A stretch of 64,000 nt of DNA from Arthrobacter agilis (GCF_006494655.1 NZ_VHIM01000001.1:434001-498000), one strand, 5' to 3'. Shown: positions 25,173 through 34,176, counted from the first letter of the stretch. The notes: generated from the letters alone by a model not told the origin. Numbers and translations: made by a program.

Positions 25173-26627
25173 ATGAGGTTCGGAGACATGCTGCGCCGTG
25201 CGCGCACCGCGAAGGGCCTGACACAGGCGGAACTCGGAGCCGACGCGTACTCCACGCACTTCATCTCGCTCCTGGAGCGAGGCCAACGACAGCCCACCCC
25301 GGACATGGTCCGTCACTTCTCCGCGCGCCTCGGCATGGACGTGCAGACCCTGAACTGGTGGGTCGAGCCGCCGTCGGCCGATGATCAGCCCGCGCTGACG
25401 GAGGCCATGTTCGCGGCCAACTACGCACGGGACATGCAGGACGACGCCCTCGCGGCATCGGAGGCCGAGTACGCCGCGAGCCTCGCCTTCGAGCAGCGGA
25501 ACGGGCCCGCGTGGTGGGACATGTCGATGCTGCAGGCCCAGTCGCTGATCGCCCGCCGTCGCCTCGAGGAGGCGGAAGCTGTGCTCCTGCGCATGGATTC
25601 GTCGTCCCTGATGGTCGCCTCACCGGGGCTGAAGTCCGTCGTCCTCGGTCGGCTGTCCACGATCGCGCGGAGTACGGGCCGGCTTCAGGAAGCGATCGAG
25701 CTGGCCCGGGAGGCGGTGGCAGCGGCGGAGAGCCTGCCGAAGCCCTCGTCGGCCCGGCTGCAGGCCGGCTTCATCCTCATTGCGGCCCTCAGTCTCAGCG
25801 GCGCCCTCGACGACGCGTGGGAGACAGCCACGGCTCTCGACCTCCAGGAGGACGCACCGTCCGTCCCGTCGCTCCTGCTCGCCCGCGGGGCCTGGGCGAT
25901 CGGCAACGTCGCCTTCCGTCGCGGAGACACGGACACCGGGCGTGCGCACCATGCGCTGGCGTCGAAGCTGCTCCTCCCGCAGGCCGATTTGGAAGCGTGG
26001 GCGGCGTTCCACCGCGCAAGTGCTCTGCACCAGATGCATGCTGGTCTATCGGACGACGTCGTGTCGCAGTCGCTCAAGAAGGCGGACCGCGGCTTCGCCA
26101 TCGTCGGGACGGATGTCCAGCGGCTCGAGCTCACCCTGGCTCAGGCGAAGTTCGCTGTCCTGACGCTCGAGCTGGTCGTCGCGGGCGAACTGCTGGGGCT
26201 GGTCGGCGCGCAACGGGATGCGCTCGATTTCGAGTCGCTGACCGATCTGGAAGTGTGCATGGGCCAGTACTACCTCGCCCTGGAATCTCCCCGCCAGGCA
26301 GCGCATCATCTGGCCGAAGCCGCCCGCCTGTACTCCGAGGCGGGCGCGGACGGGCAGGACCGCCTGCCGAACCCGATCCGCCTCGATCGGTACCGGGGTG
26401 GGCCGCAGCACGGACGGGTGGCCGCCGTCCCGGTAGGGGTCATTGAACACCATGGCGGCGCCGGCGTACACGGGTGCACCAGGCACCGGCGGGTCAGCTC
26501 CGGGCGTACCGGGCCACGAAAGCCCGCAGGATGGCCTCGGGCTGGTCGACGGTCGTCGCGCGGGCACGCGCCATGTACTCGTCGGCCTGCTCGGGCGGGA
26601 AGTAGCCGGCGTGGCGGTACGTGCTGA
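25173..26627 (+). CDS. XRE family regulator with TPR-like repeats, 3' end aberrant
   Basis: Residues 3-60 form an XRE helix-turn-helix (MLRRARTAKGLTQAELG ... THFISLLERGQRQPT). The rest to about residue 392 is alpha-helical with TPR-like repeats (AEAVLLRMDSS, AIELAREAVAAAESLP, RGDTDTGRAHHALASKLL, AAHHLAEAARLYSEAG). After about 26350 protein character is lost: the frame becomes Arg/Gly-rich and runs antisense into the amidotransferase gene, stopping only at 26627. The true C-terminus is therefore probably lost by deletion or rearrangement, or the gene ends by frameshift near 26350. The ATG at 25173 follows a run of G. Target genes unknown. Confidence 0.7.
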   Translation: MRFGDMLRRARTAKGLTQAELGADAYSTHFISLLERGQRQPTPDMVRHFSARLGMDVQTLNWWVEPPSADDQPALTEAMFAANYARDMQDDALAASEAEYAASLAFEQRNGPAWWDMSMLQAQSLIARRRLEEAEAVLLRMDSSSLMVASPGLKSVVLGRLSTIARSTGRLQEAIELAREAVAAAESLPKPSSARLQAGFILIAALSLSGALDDAWETATALDLQEDAPSVPSLLLARGAWAIGNVAFRRGDTDTGRAHHALASKLLLPQADLEAWAAFHRASALHQMHAGLSDDVVSQSLKKADRGFAIVGTDVQRLELTLAQAKFAVLTLELVVAGELLGLVGAQRDALDFESLTDLEVCMGQYYLALESPRQAAHHLAEAARLYSEAGADGQDRLPNPIRLDRYRGGPQHGRVAAVPVGVIEHHGGAGVHGCTRHRRVSSGRTGPRKPAGWPRAGRRSSRGHAPCTRRPARAGSSRRGGTC

Positions 26628-27228
26628 TCCGCCCCACGAGCGCCTCGACGTCGAGTTCGGGGTGGAACTGCGTGGCGTAGACGTTCTGCCCCACGCGGAA
26701 CATCTGCACCGGACACGTGGCGGAGGAGGCCAGCAGGACGGCGGAGGGCGGCAGCGCGGCACACGCCTCCTTGTGCCCCACGTAGGCGGCGAACGACGGC
26801 GGCAGCCCGGCCAGCAGCGGATCGACTGCGCCGTCGTCGGTCAGCGTGACCTCGACGGCGCCGATCGGCTCGGCATAGGTGGTGTCGACGACCGCACCCT
26901 GGTGCCGGCCGAGCGTCCCGACGCCGTAGCACGCCCCGAAGAACGGGAAGTCCTCGGGCACCACGCGGTCCAGCAGCCCACCGAGCTCGTGCTCCACCCG
27001 CACCTGCACGTCGCTCTTCGACTCCTCCGGATCCGACGAGTTGAAGGGACTCCCCCCGAGGAAGATACCCGAGTAGTCCGCGAGCTCCAGCTCGGGCATC
27101 GGCCCGGACTCGAGGCGGATGCGCCGGAGCTCGCCCTCCGCGAGCCCGCCGTACCGGAGGAAGCTGCGGTACTCCGCATCGGCGGCGAAGTCCTCGGCAC
27201 GGGTGGCCAGGAGAAGGAAGGGTTTCAC
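26494..27228 (-). CDS. Class I glutamine amidotransferase (GMP-synthase-like)
   Basis: A 244-residue stand-alone class I glutamine amidotransferase. The catalytic triad is visible: nucleophile Cys100 in FFGACYGVGTLG, and His189 and Glu191 in ATQFHPELD. GIFLGGSPFNSSDP is the oxyanion strand typical of the GMP-synthase-like subgroup that releases glutamate or hydrolyses gamma-glutamyl amides. Actinobacteria carry many such proteins of unknown acceptor. It overlaps the aberrant 3' end of the convergent XRE gene by 134 bases and is downstream of, but separated from, the yicI gene by a palindrome-rich spacer. Confidence 0.85.
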   Translation of the reverse strand: MKPFLLLATRAEDFAADAEYRSFLRYGGLAEGELRRIRLESGPMPELELADYSGIFLGGSPFNSSDPEESKSDVQVRVEHELGGLLDRVVPEDFPFFGACYGVGTLGRHQGAVVDTTYAEPIGAVEVTLTDDGAVDPLLAGLPPSFAAYVGHKEACAALPPSAVLLASSATCPVQMFRVGQNVYATQFHPELDVEALVGRISTYRHAGYFPPEQADEYMARARATTVDQPEAILRAFVARYARS

Positions 27229-27299
27229 CCCTCGATGCTACTGGCCGCCCGCGCGAGGCCGGCGCGGGCGCCCGGCGGGAGGTCGGGCGCGCGGGGTGA

Positions 27300-27315
27300 C
27301 GTCGGGCGCCCGACG
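27300..27315 (-). terminator. Palindrome downstream of the alpha-xylosidase gene
   Basis: CGTCGGGCGCCCGACG is a perfect 16-base palindrome, flanked by further TCGGGCGC copies between 27284 and 27330. It lies 30 bases past the alpha-xylosidase stop and before the amidotransferase start, so termination is the simplest role. Confidence 0.45.
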
Positions 27316-27345
27316 CGAAATCGGGCGCCCGTATCGAAGGGACTC

Positions 27346-29682
27346 CTAGGTCAGCTCCGCGGTCCCGTCGTCGGATGCGACCTCCGCACCCCCGGCCAGG
27401 CGCGCCCGGAAGGCCACACCCGACGGACCCGAGACCCGATACCCGTTCCCGGACCGTGCCACCCGGAACTCCCCCGAGGATCCGCCCGGCGTCGTCACGC
27501 GCACCACCGCGCCGTCGGCCGCACCCGGGTAGACCGTGACGAGGGGGTCCTCCAGGTAGTCGTAGTCGGGCCGGTCGGACGTGCTGCCCGTGACGAGCAC
27601 CGCACCCTCCCGCACCCAGAGGGGCAGCGAGTCGAAGCCGTGCACCTCGCGTCGCCAGCCGCCGCCGTCCACCACCTCGCCCGTGAGCAGTTGCGTCCAC
27701 CGGCCCGCCGGGAGGTAGTACTCCACCACGCCGTCGGCCGAGAAGACCGGCGCGACGAGGAGATCGGCACCCAGCAGGTACTGGCGGTCCAAATGGGCGA
27801 CAGCGGGATCCGCGGGGAACGCGAGCTGCATCGGCCGCATGAACGGAGTGCCGCGCGTATGCGCTTCGAGCCCGACCGCGTACAGGTACGGCATGAGGGA
27901 CAGCTTGAGGCGCGCGAAGGTCCTCGTGACGTCCACGGCACTCTGGCCCGCAGGCTCCTCACCGGTGTCGAAGGCCCATGGCACCCGATAGCTCGTGGAG
28001 CCGTGCAGGCGGGAGTGGCTGGAGAGCAGCCCGAACGCCAGCCAGCGCTTGAACACGGCCGGGTCCGGCGAGCCCTCGAACCCGCCGATGTCATGGCTCC
28101 AGTACCCGAAGCCGCTCAGCGCGAGCGAGAGCCCGCCGCGCAGGGTCTCCGCCATCGATTCGAAGGAGGACGAGTTGTCGCCGCCCCAGTGCACGGGCAT
28201 CTGCTGGCCTCCGGCGGTCGCGGACCGCGCGAACAGGACGGCCTCGCCGGGCCCGCGGACTTCCTCGAGGACGTCGAACACCGCCCGGTTGTACAGCTGC
28301 GGGTAGAGGTTGTGCATGGTGGCGTCCGGCGTGCCGTCGTGCCAGCGCACGCCGAGCGGTATGCGCTCCCCGAAGTCCGTCTTGATGGCATCCACGCCCT
28401 GCCCGAGCAGCGTGCGGATCTTGTCCTGGAACCAGGCCGTGGCCTCCGGGTTGGTGAAGTCCACCAGCCCCATGCCTGCCTGCCACAGATCCCACTGCCA
28501 CACCGTGCCGTCGTGGCGCCGGACCAGATAGCCTGCGCGTGCGGCCTCGTCGAAGAGACCCGAGCGCTGGCCGATGTACGGGTTGATCCATGCGCTGACG
28601 CGCAGGCCGCGATCATGGAGCCGCGCGAGCATGCCCTCGGGGTCCGGGAACACCCGGGCGTCCCATTCGAAGTCCGACCAGTTGAACTCGCGCATCCAGA
28701 AGCAGTCGAAGTGGAAGACGCTCAGCGGCAGCTCGCGCTCTGCCATGCCGTCCACGAAATGGGAGACCGTCTGCTCGTCATAGTCGGTGGTGAAGCTCGT
28801 GGACAGCCACAGGCCGTAGGACCACGCCGGTACCTGCGCCGGCCGGCCCGTGAGGCGCGTGTACCGCTCGAGGATGTCCGCCGGCGTCGGCCCGTGGATC
28901 ACGAAGTACTCGAGCGTCTCGCCGGGTACCGAGAACTGGACGCGCTCCACGGTCTCGGACCCCACCTCGAAGGACACGTGCTCGGGGTGGTTCACGAACA
29001 CGCCGTACCCCCGGTTGGTCAGGTAGAACGGGATGTTCTTGTAGGACTGCTCGCTGGAGGTGCCGCCGTCGGCGTTCCAGATGTCCACCGTCTGCCCGTT
29101 CTTCACGAACGGACCGAAGCGCTCCCCCAGCCCGTACACCAGTTCGCCGACGCCCAGCGAGAGCTGGGAGTGCAGGTAGGACGACGACGGCGCCCGGCCG
29201 GTCTCCGTGACACCCGTGACCCCCGCCGGCTCGGTGGTGACGGGCGCGTCGGGTGCGAGCCCCATGCGTCCCACCGACTTGTGGCCGCTCGAGGTGAGCG
29301 TGCGGCCGCCGGCCTCGAAGGTGAGGTTCCAGGGCGCCCCGCGCGTGATCCGTGCGGTGAGGGACCCGGCGGTCAGGACGCCGCCGTCGTCGTCCGCGGT
29401 GGCCGTGGTGCTCGTACTCTCCTCCGCACCGACGAGGTCGAACCCGCGGTGCGGGGTGTCGCCGCGGTGGTTCTCGATGCGGACGCCGATCACGCCCTCC
29501 AGCGGACTGCTCAGGGTGACGGTCAGCAGCGCGCGGTTGAGGGTGTCGCCCCGCCGCTCGATGACCTTGGTCGGCGCGGAGACCACCAGGCTGCTGCCCA
29601 CCGCCTCCACGTCGTAGGCCTCCTGCGCGTACTGCGCGTCGACGCCGGGGCGGACATGCCAGAATCCGTCGGTGAATTTCAT
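27346..29682 (-). CDS. yicI: GH31 alpha-xylosidase
   Basis: A 778-residue GH31 enzyme, full length for E. coli YicI. The catalytic nucleophile lies in KTDFGERIP (Asp436), the sequence that separates alpha-xylosidases from alpha-glucosidases. Other family blocks are FHFDCFWMREFNWSDFEWD, INPYIGQRSGLFDEA and DIGGFEG. The N-terminal MKFTDGFWHVRPGV is also YicI-like. It removes alpha-linked xylose from xyloglucan oligosaccharides or isoprimeverose in the cytoplasm. The ATG at 29682 follows the permease stop by 2 bases. The upstream importer and LacI repressor make this a dedicated alpha-xyloside utilisation operon. Confidence 0.93.
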   Translation of the reverse strand: MKFTDGFWHVRPGVDAQYAQEAYDVEAVGSSLVVSAPTKVIERRGDTLNRALLTVTLSSPLEGVIGVRIENHRGDTPHRGFDLVGAEESTSTTATADDDGGVLTAGSLTARITRGAPWNLTFEAGGRTLTSSGHKSVGRMGLAPDAPVTTEPAGVTGVTETGRAPSSSYLHSQLSLGVGELVYGLGERFGPFVKNGQTVDIWNADGGTSSEQSYKNIPFYLTNRGYGVFVNHPEHVSFEVGSETVERVQFSVPGETLEYFVIHGPTPADILERYTRLTGRPAQVPAWSYGLWLSTSFTTDYDEQTVSHFVDGMAERELPLSVFHFDCFWMREFNWSDFEWDARVFPDPEGMLARLHDRGLRVSAWINPYIGQRSGLFDEAARAGYLVRRHDGTVWQWDLWQAGMGLVDFTNPEATAWFQDKIRTLLGQGVDAIKTDFGERIPLGVRWHDGTPDATMHNLYPQLYNRAVFDVLEEVRGPGEAVLFARSATAGGQQMPVHWGGDNSSSFESMAETLRGGLSLALSGFGYWSHDIGGFEGSPDPAVFKRWLAFGLLSSHSRLHGSTSYRVPWAFDTGEEPAGQSAVDVTRTFARLKLSLMPYLYAVGLEAHTRGTPFMRPMQLAFPADPAVAHLDRQYLLGADLLVAPVFSADGVVEYYLPAGRWTQLLTGEVVDGGGWRREVHGFDSLPLWVREGAVLVTGSTSDRPDYDYLEDPLVTVYPGAADGAVVRVTTPGGSSGEFRVARSGNGYRVSGPSGVAFRARLAGGAEVASDDGTAELT

Positions 29683-29684
29683 GG

Positions 29685-30593
29685 TTACTTGACTGCTCCT
29701 GCCGTGATGCCCCGGGTGAGGGTGCGCTGGAAGATGAGGAAGAAGATGAGCGTGGGGAGGAGCCCGAGGAGGGCGGAGGCGCTCGTGGTCGTGACGTCCA
29801 TGAGGCGGTCGCCCTGGAGGACGGTGATGGCCACGGGGACGGTCTGGTTGTCGTTGCCCACGAGGAACGTCAGCGGGATCAGGAACTCGTTCCACGTCCA
29901 GATGAAGAAGAAGATGAGCAGCACGCTCAGCGTGGGCCTGGAGATCGGGAACACCACGCGCCAGAGGATCTGCCAGCGGTTCGCGCCGTCGAGGGATGCG
30001 GCCTCCAGCAGTTCCTTCGGGAACGTTCCGTACACCGAGGCGAGCAGGTAGGTACCGAAGGCGCTCTGGATGACCGTGAAGATGATGATCACCGCCCACA
30101 CGTTGTCGTAGAGGCCCACCGCGCGGAACATGAAGTACAGCGGGTACAGCAGCACCTCCTGCGGCAGCATGTTCGCGAGCAGGATCAGCAGCACCAGCCA
30201 GGTACGGCCGCGCACCCGCCCGATCCCGAGGGCGAAGGCGTTGAACATCGAGATCCCGACGGCGAGTACAGCCACCACCGAACTGATGAAGAAGCTGTTC
30301 CAGAGCTTCTGGGGGAAGTCGACTCGCTCCCAGAACGCCGTGATGCCGTCGAAGTAGAGCGACGACGGGAGGGAGAGCGGCCCGCCGGTCGCATAGTCCG
30401 TGGGCGATTTGAACGAGTTGGCGAGGATGAGCAGGAACGGGACCGCGATGAGCAGCCCGATCAGGACGGCGATCCCGAGGATCAGCCAGTCACCTGCCGT
30501 CTTCCGGGCCCGACCGCCGCGCGGTCGCTTCCTGGGCGGTTCCTTCAGGGCCTCGCGGGCGGTGCTCCCGGCAGGGGTGTCGGTGATGGCCAT
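29685..30593 (-). CDS. Sugar ABC transporter permease, MalG type (alpha-xyloside operon)
   Basis: A 302-residue permease with a basic cytoplasmic tail (RKRPRGGRARKTAGDW) and six predicted helices. The EAA loop reads LLEAASLDGANRWQILWRVV. Its ATG shares one base with the stop of the MalF-type gene (TGATG), so translation is coupled. Together with its partner and the lipoprotein upstream it should import alpha-xylosylated oligosaccharides for the xylosidase encoded next. Confidence 0.87.
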   Translation of the reverse strand: MAITDTPAGSTAREALKEPPRKRPRGGRARKTAGDWLILGIAVLIGLLIAVPFLLILANSFKSPTDYATGGPLSLPSSLYFDGITAFWERVDFPQKLWNSFFISSVVAVLAVGISMFNAFALGIGRVRGRTWLVLLILLANMLPQEVLLYPLYFMFRAVGLYDNVWAVIIIFTVIQSAFGTYLLASVYGTFPKELLEAASLDGANRWQILWRVVFPISRPTLSVLLIFFFIWTWNEFLIPLTFLVGNDNQTVPVAITVLQGDRLMDVTTTSASALLGLLPTLIFFLIFQRTLTRGITAGAVK

Positions 30594-31552
30594 CAGCGTG
30601 CCTCCTCACTGCGCTCGAGCCTCGTCTGCACGAGGACGAAGATGATGCTGACGACGGCGATGACCGCCGTGAGCGCGGTCGCGATGGTCGCTCCGTAGCC
30701 CACCTGCTGGGACTGGAAGAACTCGCTGTAGGCGTAGTAGGCCGGGACTATCGTCGAGGTGCCCGGACCGCCGCCGGTCAGCGCGTAGACGGGCCCGAAG
30801 ACCTTGAGCGCGGCGATGGCGCGGGTCAGGGTGACCACGAAGATCTCCGGGCGGATGATGCTCACGGTGATCGCGCGGAACCGCTGGAACCAGTTGGCGC
30901 CGTCGAGCTCCGCCGCTTCGTAGAGCTCGGGATCGACACGCTGCAGGGCCGCCATGAAGATGACCACCGGGTACCCGAGCTGCACCCAGACCATGATGAC
31001 CATGATGCTGGGCAGGGCCGTGTCCGGGCTGCCCAGCCAGTTCCCCTGCAGCCCGCCGAGTCCGACGGCGGCGAGCACCTGGTTGAGCGCCCCGTTCTCG
31101 GGCCGGAGGATCCAGCCGATCACGATCGCCGCGATGACACCGGGCAGGATCTGCGGGAGGTAGTAGGTGGCGCGGAGGAAGCTCGCCATGCGGCCGCCGA
31201 ACTTGCGGCCGATCAGGTCGAAGAGCATCGCGGCGAGCACCAGGCCCACCACGGTGGGTACCACCACCATCGCGATGATCATGGCGACGGAGTTCCGGAA
31301 GGAGGTCCAGAACGTGGTGTCCCCGAACAGTTCCACCCAGTTGTCGAGGCCGATGAACTCCGGCGGCCTGATGCCCCGGTAGGAGGTGAAGGTCAGGTAG
31401 ACGTTCCACAGGAGCGGGACGACGATGATGAGCGTGAGCAGGGCGAGGCCGGGCAGCAGGTACAACCAGAACGCGTTGCGGCTGGAGCCGGGGATCAGGC
31501 TGGTGGGGACGGAACGCCGGGCGCGCTCCTTCGACCGGGTTGCGATCGCCAT
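30593..31552 (-). CDS. Sugar ABC transporter permease, MalF type (alpha-xyloside operon)
   Basis: A 319-residue permease. The ATG at 31552 (MAIATRSKERAR) is chosen because codons upstream read as spacer; a basic N-terminus and six helices follow, with EAAELDGANWFQRFRAIT as the EAA loop. It lies between the binding-protein gene, from which it is separated by about 105 bases with a hairpin, and the MalG-type gene. Confidence 0.86.
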   Translation of the reverse strand: MAIATRSKERARRSVPTSLIPGSSRNAFWLYLLPGLALLTLIIVVPLLWNVYLTFTSYRGIRPPEFIGLDNWVELFGDTTFWTSFRNSVAMIIAMVVVPTVVGLVLAAMLFDLIGRKFGGRMASFLRATYYLPQILPGVIAAIVIGWILRPENGALNQVLAAVGLGGLQGNWLGSPDTALPSIMVIMVWVQLGYPVVIFMAALQRVDPELYEAAELDGANWFQRFRAITVSIIRPEIFVVTLTRAIAALKVFGPVYALTGGGPGTSTIVPAYYAYSEFFQSQQVGYGATIATALTAVIAVVSIIFVLVQTRLERSEEAR

Positions 31553-31613
31553 GGGCGTGCACCTTCCATAAGTGGCTGGTCGGGTGGATGGACGGGTGGA
31601 TGATCGGCCGAGC

Positions 31614-31645
31614 GTGCCGCCGGGCCGAGCCCGGTCCGGCGGCAC
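31614..31645 (-). terminator. Intra-operon hairpin after the binding-protein gene
   Basis: GTGCCGCCGG pairs perfectly with CCGGCGGCAC around a 12-base, partly self-pairing loop, 14 bases after the lipoprotein stop. Such hairpins commonly keep binding-protein mRNA more abundant than permease mRNA. Two GGGTGGATG repeats follow on the plus-strand left side (31581-31602). Confidence 0.55.
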
Positions 31646-31658
31646 GTTCGGGGTGGGG

Positions 31659-32960
31659 CTAGCCGACGATGTCGTCGACGCCGCTCTGGTACTGCTCGCC
31701 CACCTGCTCCTGGAACTCGGCGGGCGTCGTCGTCCCGTTCAGGAGTTCCTGCAAGCCGGCATTCAGCTCGTCGTAGAACGTGGGCGTGGGCCAGTCCGGG
31801 TAGAAGGCGATGCCGTCCTTCTCGGTGAGCTCATTGAAGTTGGCGATCAGTTCCGAGCTCTTCTCGTCGGTGATGTCCGCCGGATCGGCCGCGACCGGGA
31901 CGCCGCCGTTGTTGCCGATCAGGTTCTGGATCTCGGGACGCATGGTGATGTCGATGAACTCGTAGGCCAGCTCCTTGTTGGCCGCCTTCTCCGGGACCAC
32001 CCACATGTTGCCCGCAGATCCGGGCGCCAGTTCGGCCTCGGGGAAGAGGAAGGTACCCCATTCGAAGTCGGTGATCTCGGTGGTGAACCGGTTGTGCCAC
32101 CAGCTGCCCGAGAAGAAGATCGGGTTGGTCCCGTTGATGAACGCGGTCCCCGCGTCCTCCGCCGTCGAGCCCGTGGCGTTGGTCGAGATGTAGCCCTTGT
32201 CCGTCCAGTCCTTCACGGTCTCCGTGGCGAACGAGACCTCCTCGCCCTGCCAGTCGACGGGGTTGCTGTACAGCTGGTAGTCCTCGACCCATCCGCGATC
32301 CGCCTGGGTCAGCGCGAGCTGGTACCAGAGCTGGCCGAGCGGGTACTCGGCGGCCGATTCCGCCAGGGGTGTCACGCCGTCGTCGGTGAACGCCTGCAGC
32401 ACGTCCTCGAACTCGTCGAGCGTGGTCGGGACCTCGAGGCCCGCCTCGGCGAACATGTCCTCGTTGTAGTACACCTCGACGAACTCGCCGTAGTTCGGGA
32501 CCCCGAACCAGCTTCCCGAGCCCATGATCCCGCGCTCGTCGTACCGGGCGGTGGTCTGCAGCGACGGCGCGAGCTTGTCGTCCCAGCCGTACTCGTCGAC
32601 GGCGTCGTCCATGTTGGTCAGCAGGCCCTGGCTGGACAGCAGCCCCGCGGTGGCGTTGCCCTTGTTGTACTCCAGGAGGTCGGGCGCCTCGTTGGAGTTG
32701 AGTACCTGGCTCGCGGTGGAGCGGATCTGTTCGAAGCTGCGCTCCTCGAACTCGACCGTTGCTCCGGTCTCCTCCTCGAAGACCCGGATGGCCTCCTCCC
32801 AGGCGATGCCCATGGCACTGGTCTCGCTCTCGAAGTGCCAGAGCTTGAGGGTGTCCCCCTCACCCCCGGCCGCCTCGTCGGAGCCGGAGCCCGAACATCC
32901 GGACAGGGCGAGTGCTGCTGCGGTGACGGCTGCACCGAGGATCAGTCTGCTTCTCTTCAT
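31659..32960 (-). CDS. Extracellular sugar-binding lipoprotein (alpha-xyloside operon)
   Basis: A 433-residue family 1 solute-binding protein. The lipobox LSGC (Cys22) and the Gly/Ser/Glu linker place it as a lipoprotein outside the membrane. LKLWHFESETSAMGIAW, APDLLEYNKGNATAGLL and VEVYYNEDMFAEAGLEVP are typical of oligosaccharide-binding members. It is the first gene of the operon with two permeases and alpha-xylosidase and is preceded by a perfect LacI-type operator and a small 5' leader hairpin (32981-33000). Confidence 0.87.
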   Translation of the reverse strand: MKRSRLILGAAVTAAALALSGCSGSGSDEAAGGEGDTLKLWHFESETSAMGIAWEEAIRVFEEETGATVEFEERSFEQIRSTASQVLNSNEAPDLLEYNKGNATAGLLSSQGLLTNMDDAVDEYGWDDKLAPSLQTTARYDERGIMGSGSWFGVPNYGEFVEVYYNEDMFAEAGLEVPTTLDEFEDVLQAFTDDGVTPLAESAAEYPLGQLWYQLALTQADRGWVEDYQLYSNPVDWQGEEVSFATETVKDWTDKGYISTNATGSTAEDAGTAFINGTNPIFFSGSWWHNRFTTEITDFEWGTFLFPEAELAPGSAGNMWVVPEKAANKELAYEFIDITMRPEIQNLIGNNGGVPVAADPADITDEKSSELIANFNELTEKDGIAFYPDWPTPTFYDELNAGLQELLNGTTTPAEFQEQVGEQYQSGVDDIVG

Positions 32961-33003
32961 GGCCTACTCCCTTGTAGTGGTCGCCAGCGGTCACTGGCGA
33001 ATA

Positions 33004-33017
33004 TCGAAACGTTTCGA
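33004..33017. promoter_or_regulatory. LacI-type operator upstream of the alpha-xyloside operon
   Basis: TCGAAACGTTTCGA is a perfect 14-base palindrome with the central CG typical of LacI-family sites, 44 bases upstream of the binding-protein start and between it and the repressor gene. Confidence 0.7.
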
Positions 33018-33075
33018 CTGCGGGCTGTGCTACCGCGCGTCGGGATGGTGCTGGTGGAGGGACAGGAGTCCGGCG

Positions 33076-34176
33076 CTAGGAGCCCGGACGGGGTGCCGCG
33101 ACCGAACCGTGGTCGCGGTATTTCGGCGCGACGAGCTCGACGCGCGGTTCGACGGTGCCGTCGAGCTGCTGGACAGCCAGTTCGACGGCGCGGACACAGG
33201 AATCCACCGGGATCAGCGGAATGGAATCGAGGGCGGGTGTGAAGGAGGAGGTGTCGAAGGTCGGCACGCCGGCGATCACGGAGAGATCCGCGGGGATGGA
33301 GAGTCCGCGGTGCGCAATCTCCTCGAGGATGACCTTGTGCACGCCCTCCTCCGCGTGGACCACGATGCCGGTCGGTGCATGCGCGCTACCGGGAGCACCG
33401 TTGTGAACACCGCCGGTCGCCCCGCGGTGAACACTGTCGGTCGCCGCGCCCTCAGCACCGCCGGGAGCCCCGTCGAGGACACCGCCGAGCGCGGCGCGGA
33501 TCTGGGGTGAATCCTTCTCCACCATGGTGAAGACGGCAGGGACACCCCGCTCCGCGGCCCGGGCCAGGAAGCCGTCCCGGAACCGCATGGGGAAGTTGGA
33601 GCCACGCTCGTAGACCGCCCGGGGATGCCCGAGCAGCGCGAGCGAGGTATGGCCCGCATCCACGAGGCGGTCGACGGCCAGCGCTGCAGCGGCCTCGAAA
33701 TCGAGGTCCACGCAGACGAGTCCCTCGGCATTGCCCGGTACGCCGATGAGTGCCGCGGGAACCCCGAGCGAGCGGACCAGGTCCGCGCGCTCGTCGTTCA
33801 CGGAGACGTCGAGGACGATGATGCCGTCCACGAGCCGGCTCGAGGACACCCGGCGGAGGCCGCCCGTCGCCTCGTCCTCCGTCAGCAGGAGCACGTCGTA
33901 GTCGTGGGCGCGCGCCGCGGTGACGACGGCGAGGACGAAGGCCATGTGCGCGGGGGCGTAGGTGTCGTTCCGCAGCGGAGCGGTGAGCGCGAAGATCCGG
34001 GTCCGCGTCCCGCCGAGCATGCGGCCGGCGGCGTTCGGCATGTAGTCGAGCTCGCGCACCGCCTCGTCGATGCGCAGGCGCGTCTTCTCCCCGATGGGTC
34101 GCTTCCCGCTCAGGGCGTAGGAGACGGTGCTGATGGACACACCGGCGACGCGTGCTACGTCGTGGATGTTCGCCAT
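33076..34176 (-). CDS. LacI family repressor with internal 8-residue repeats
   Basis: A 366-residue LacI-type regulator. IHDVARVAGVSISTVSYALSG is the helix-turn-helix and NAAGRMLGGTRT the hinge. The effector domain is normal except at residues 227-266, where five consecutive 8-residue units occur: RAALGGVL, DGAPGGAE, GAATDSVH, RGATGGVH, NGAPGSAH. The first looks like the native helix, so about 32 residues have been added by tandem duplication near the hinge between the two sugar-binding lobes. The gene follows an operator-like site (autoregulation) and precedes the operon it should control. Whether the expanded protein still responds to its sugar is unknown. Confidence 0.87.
   Translation of the reverse strand: MANIHDVARVAGVSISTVSYALSGKRPIGEKTRLRIDEAVRELDYMPNAAGRMLGGTRTRIFALTAPLRNDTYAPAHMAFVLAVVTAARAHDYDVLLLTEDEATGGLRRVSSSRLVDGIIVLDVSVNDERADLVRSLGVPAALIGVPGNAEGLVCVDLDFEAAAALAVDRLVDAGHTSLALLGHPRAVYERGSNFPMRFRDGFLARAAERGVPAVFTMVEKDSPQIRAALGGVLDGAPGGAEGAATDSVHRGATGGVHNGAPGSAHAPTGIVVHAEEGVHKVILEEIAHRGLSIPADLSVIAGVPTFDTSSFTPALDSIPLIPVDSCVRAVELAVQQLDGTVEPRVELVAPKYRDHGSVAAPRPGS
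33379..33498. repeat. Five degenerate 24-bp tandem repeats inside the LacI gene
   Basis: Units at 33379-33402, 33403-33426, 33427-33450, 33451-33474 and 33475-33498, e.g. the two central copies share GTGAACAC and GGTCGCC. The 24-base period preserves the reading frame and encodes the 8-residue repeat. Confidence 0.8.

Noticed and set aside
26443-30051. 1202-codon plus-strand open frame
   Set aside because: It is antisense to yicI and the amidotransferase; composition is Arg/Val/Gly/His-rich with no domains. It is a G+C-driven shadow frame.
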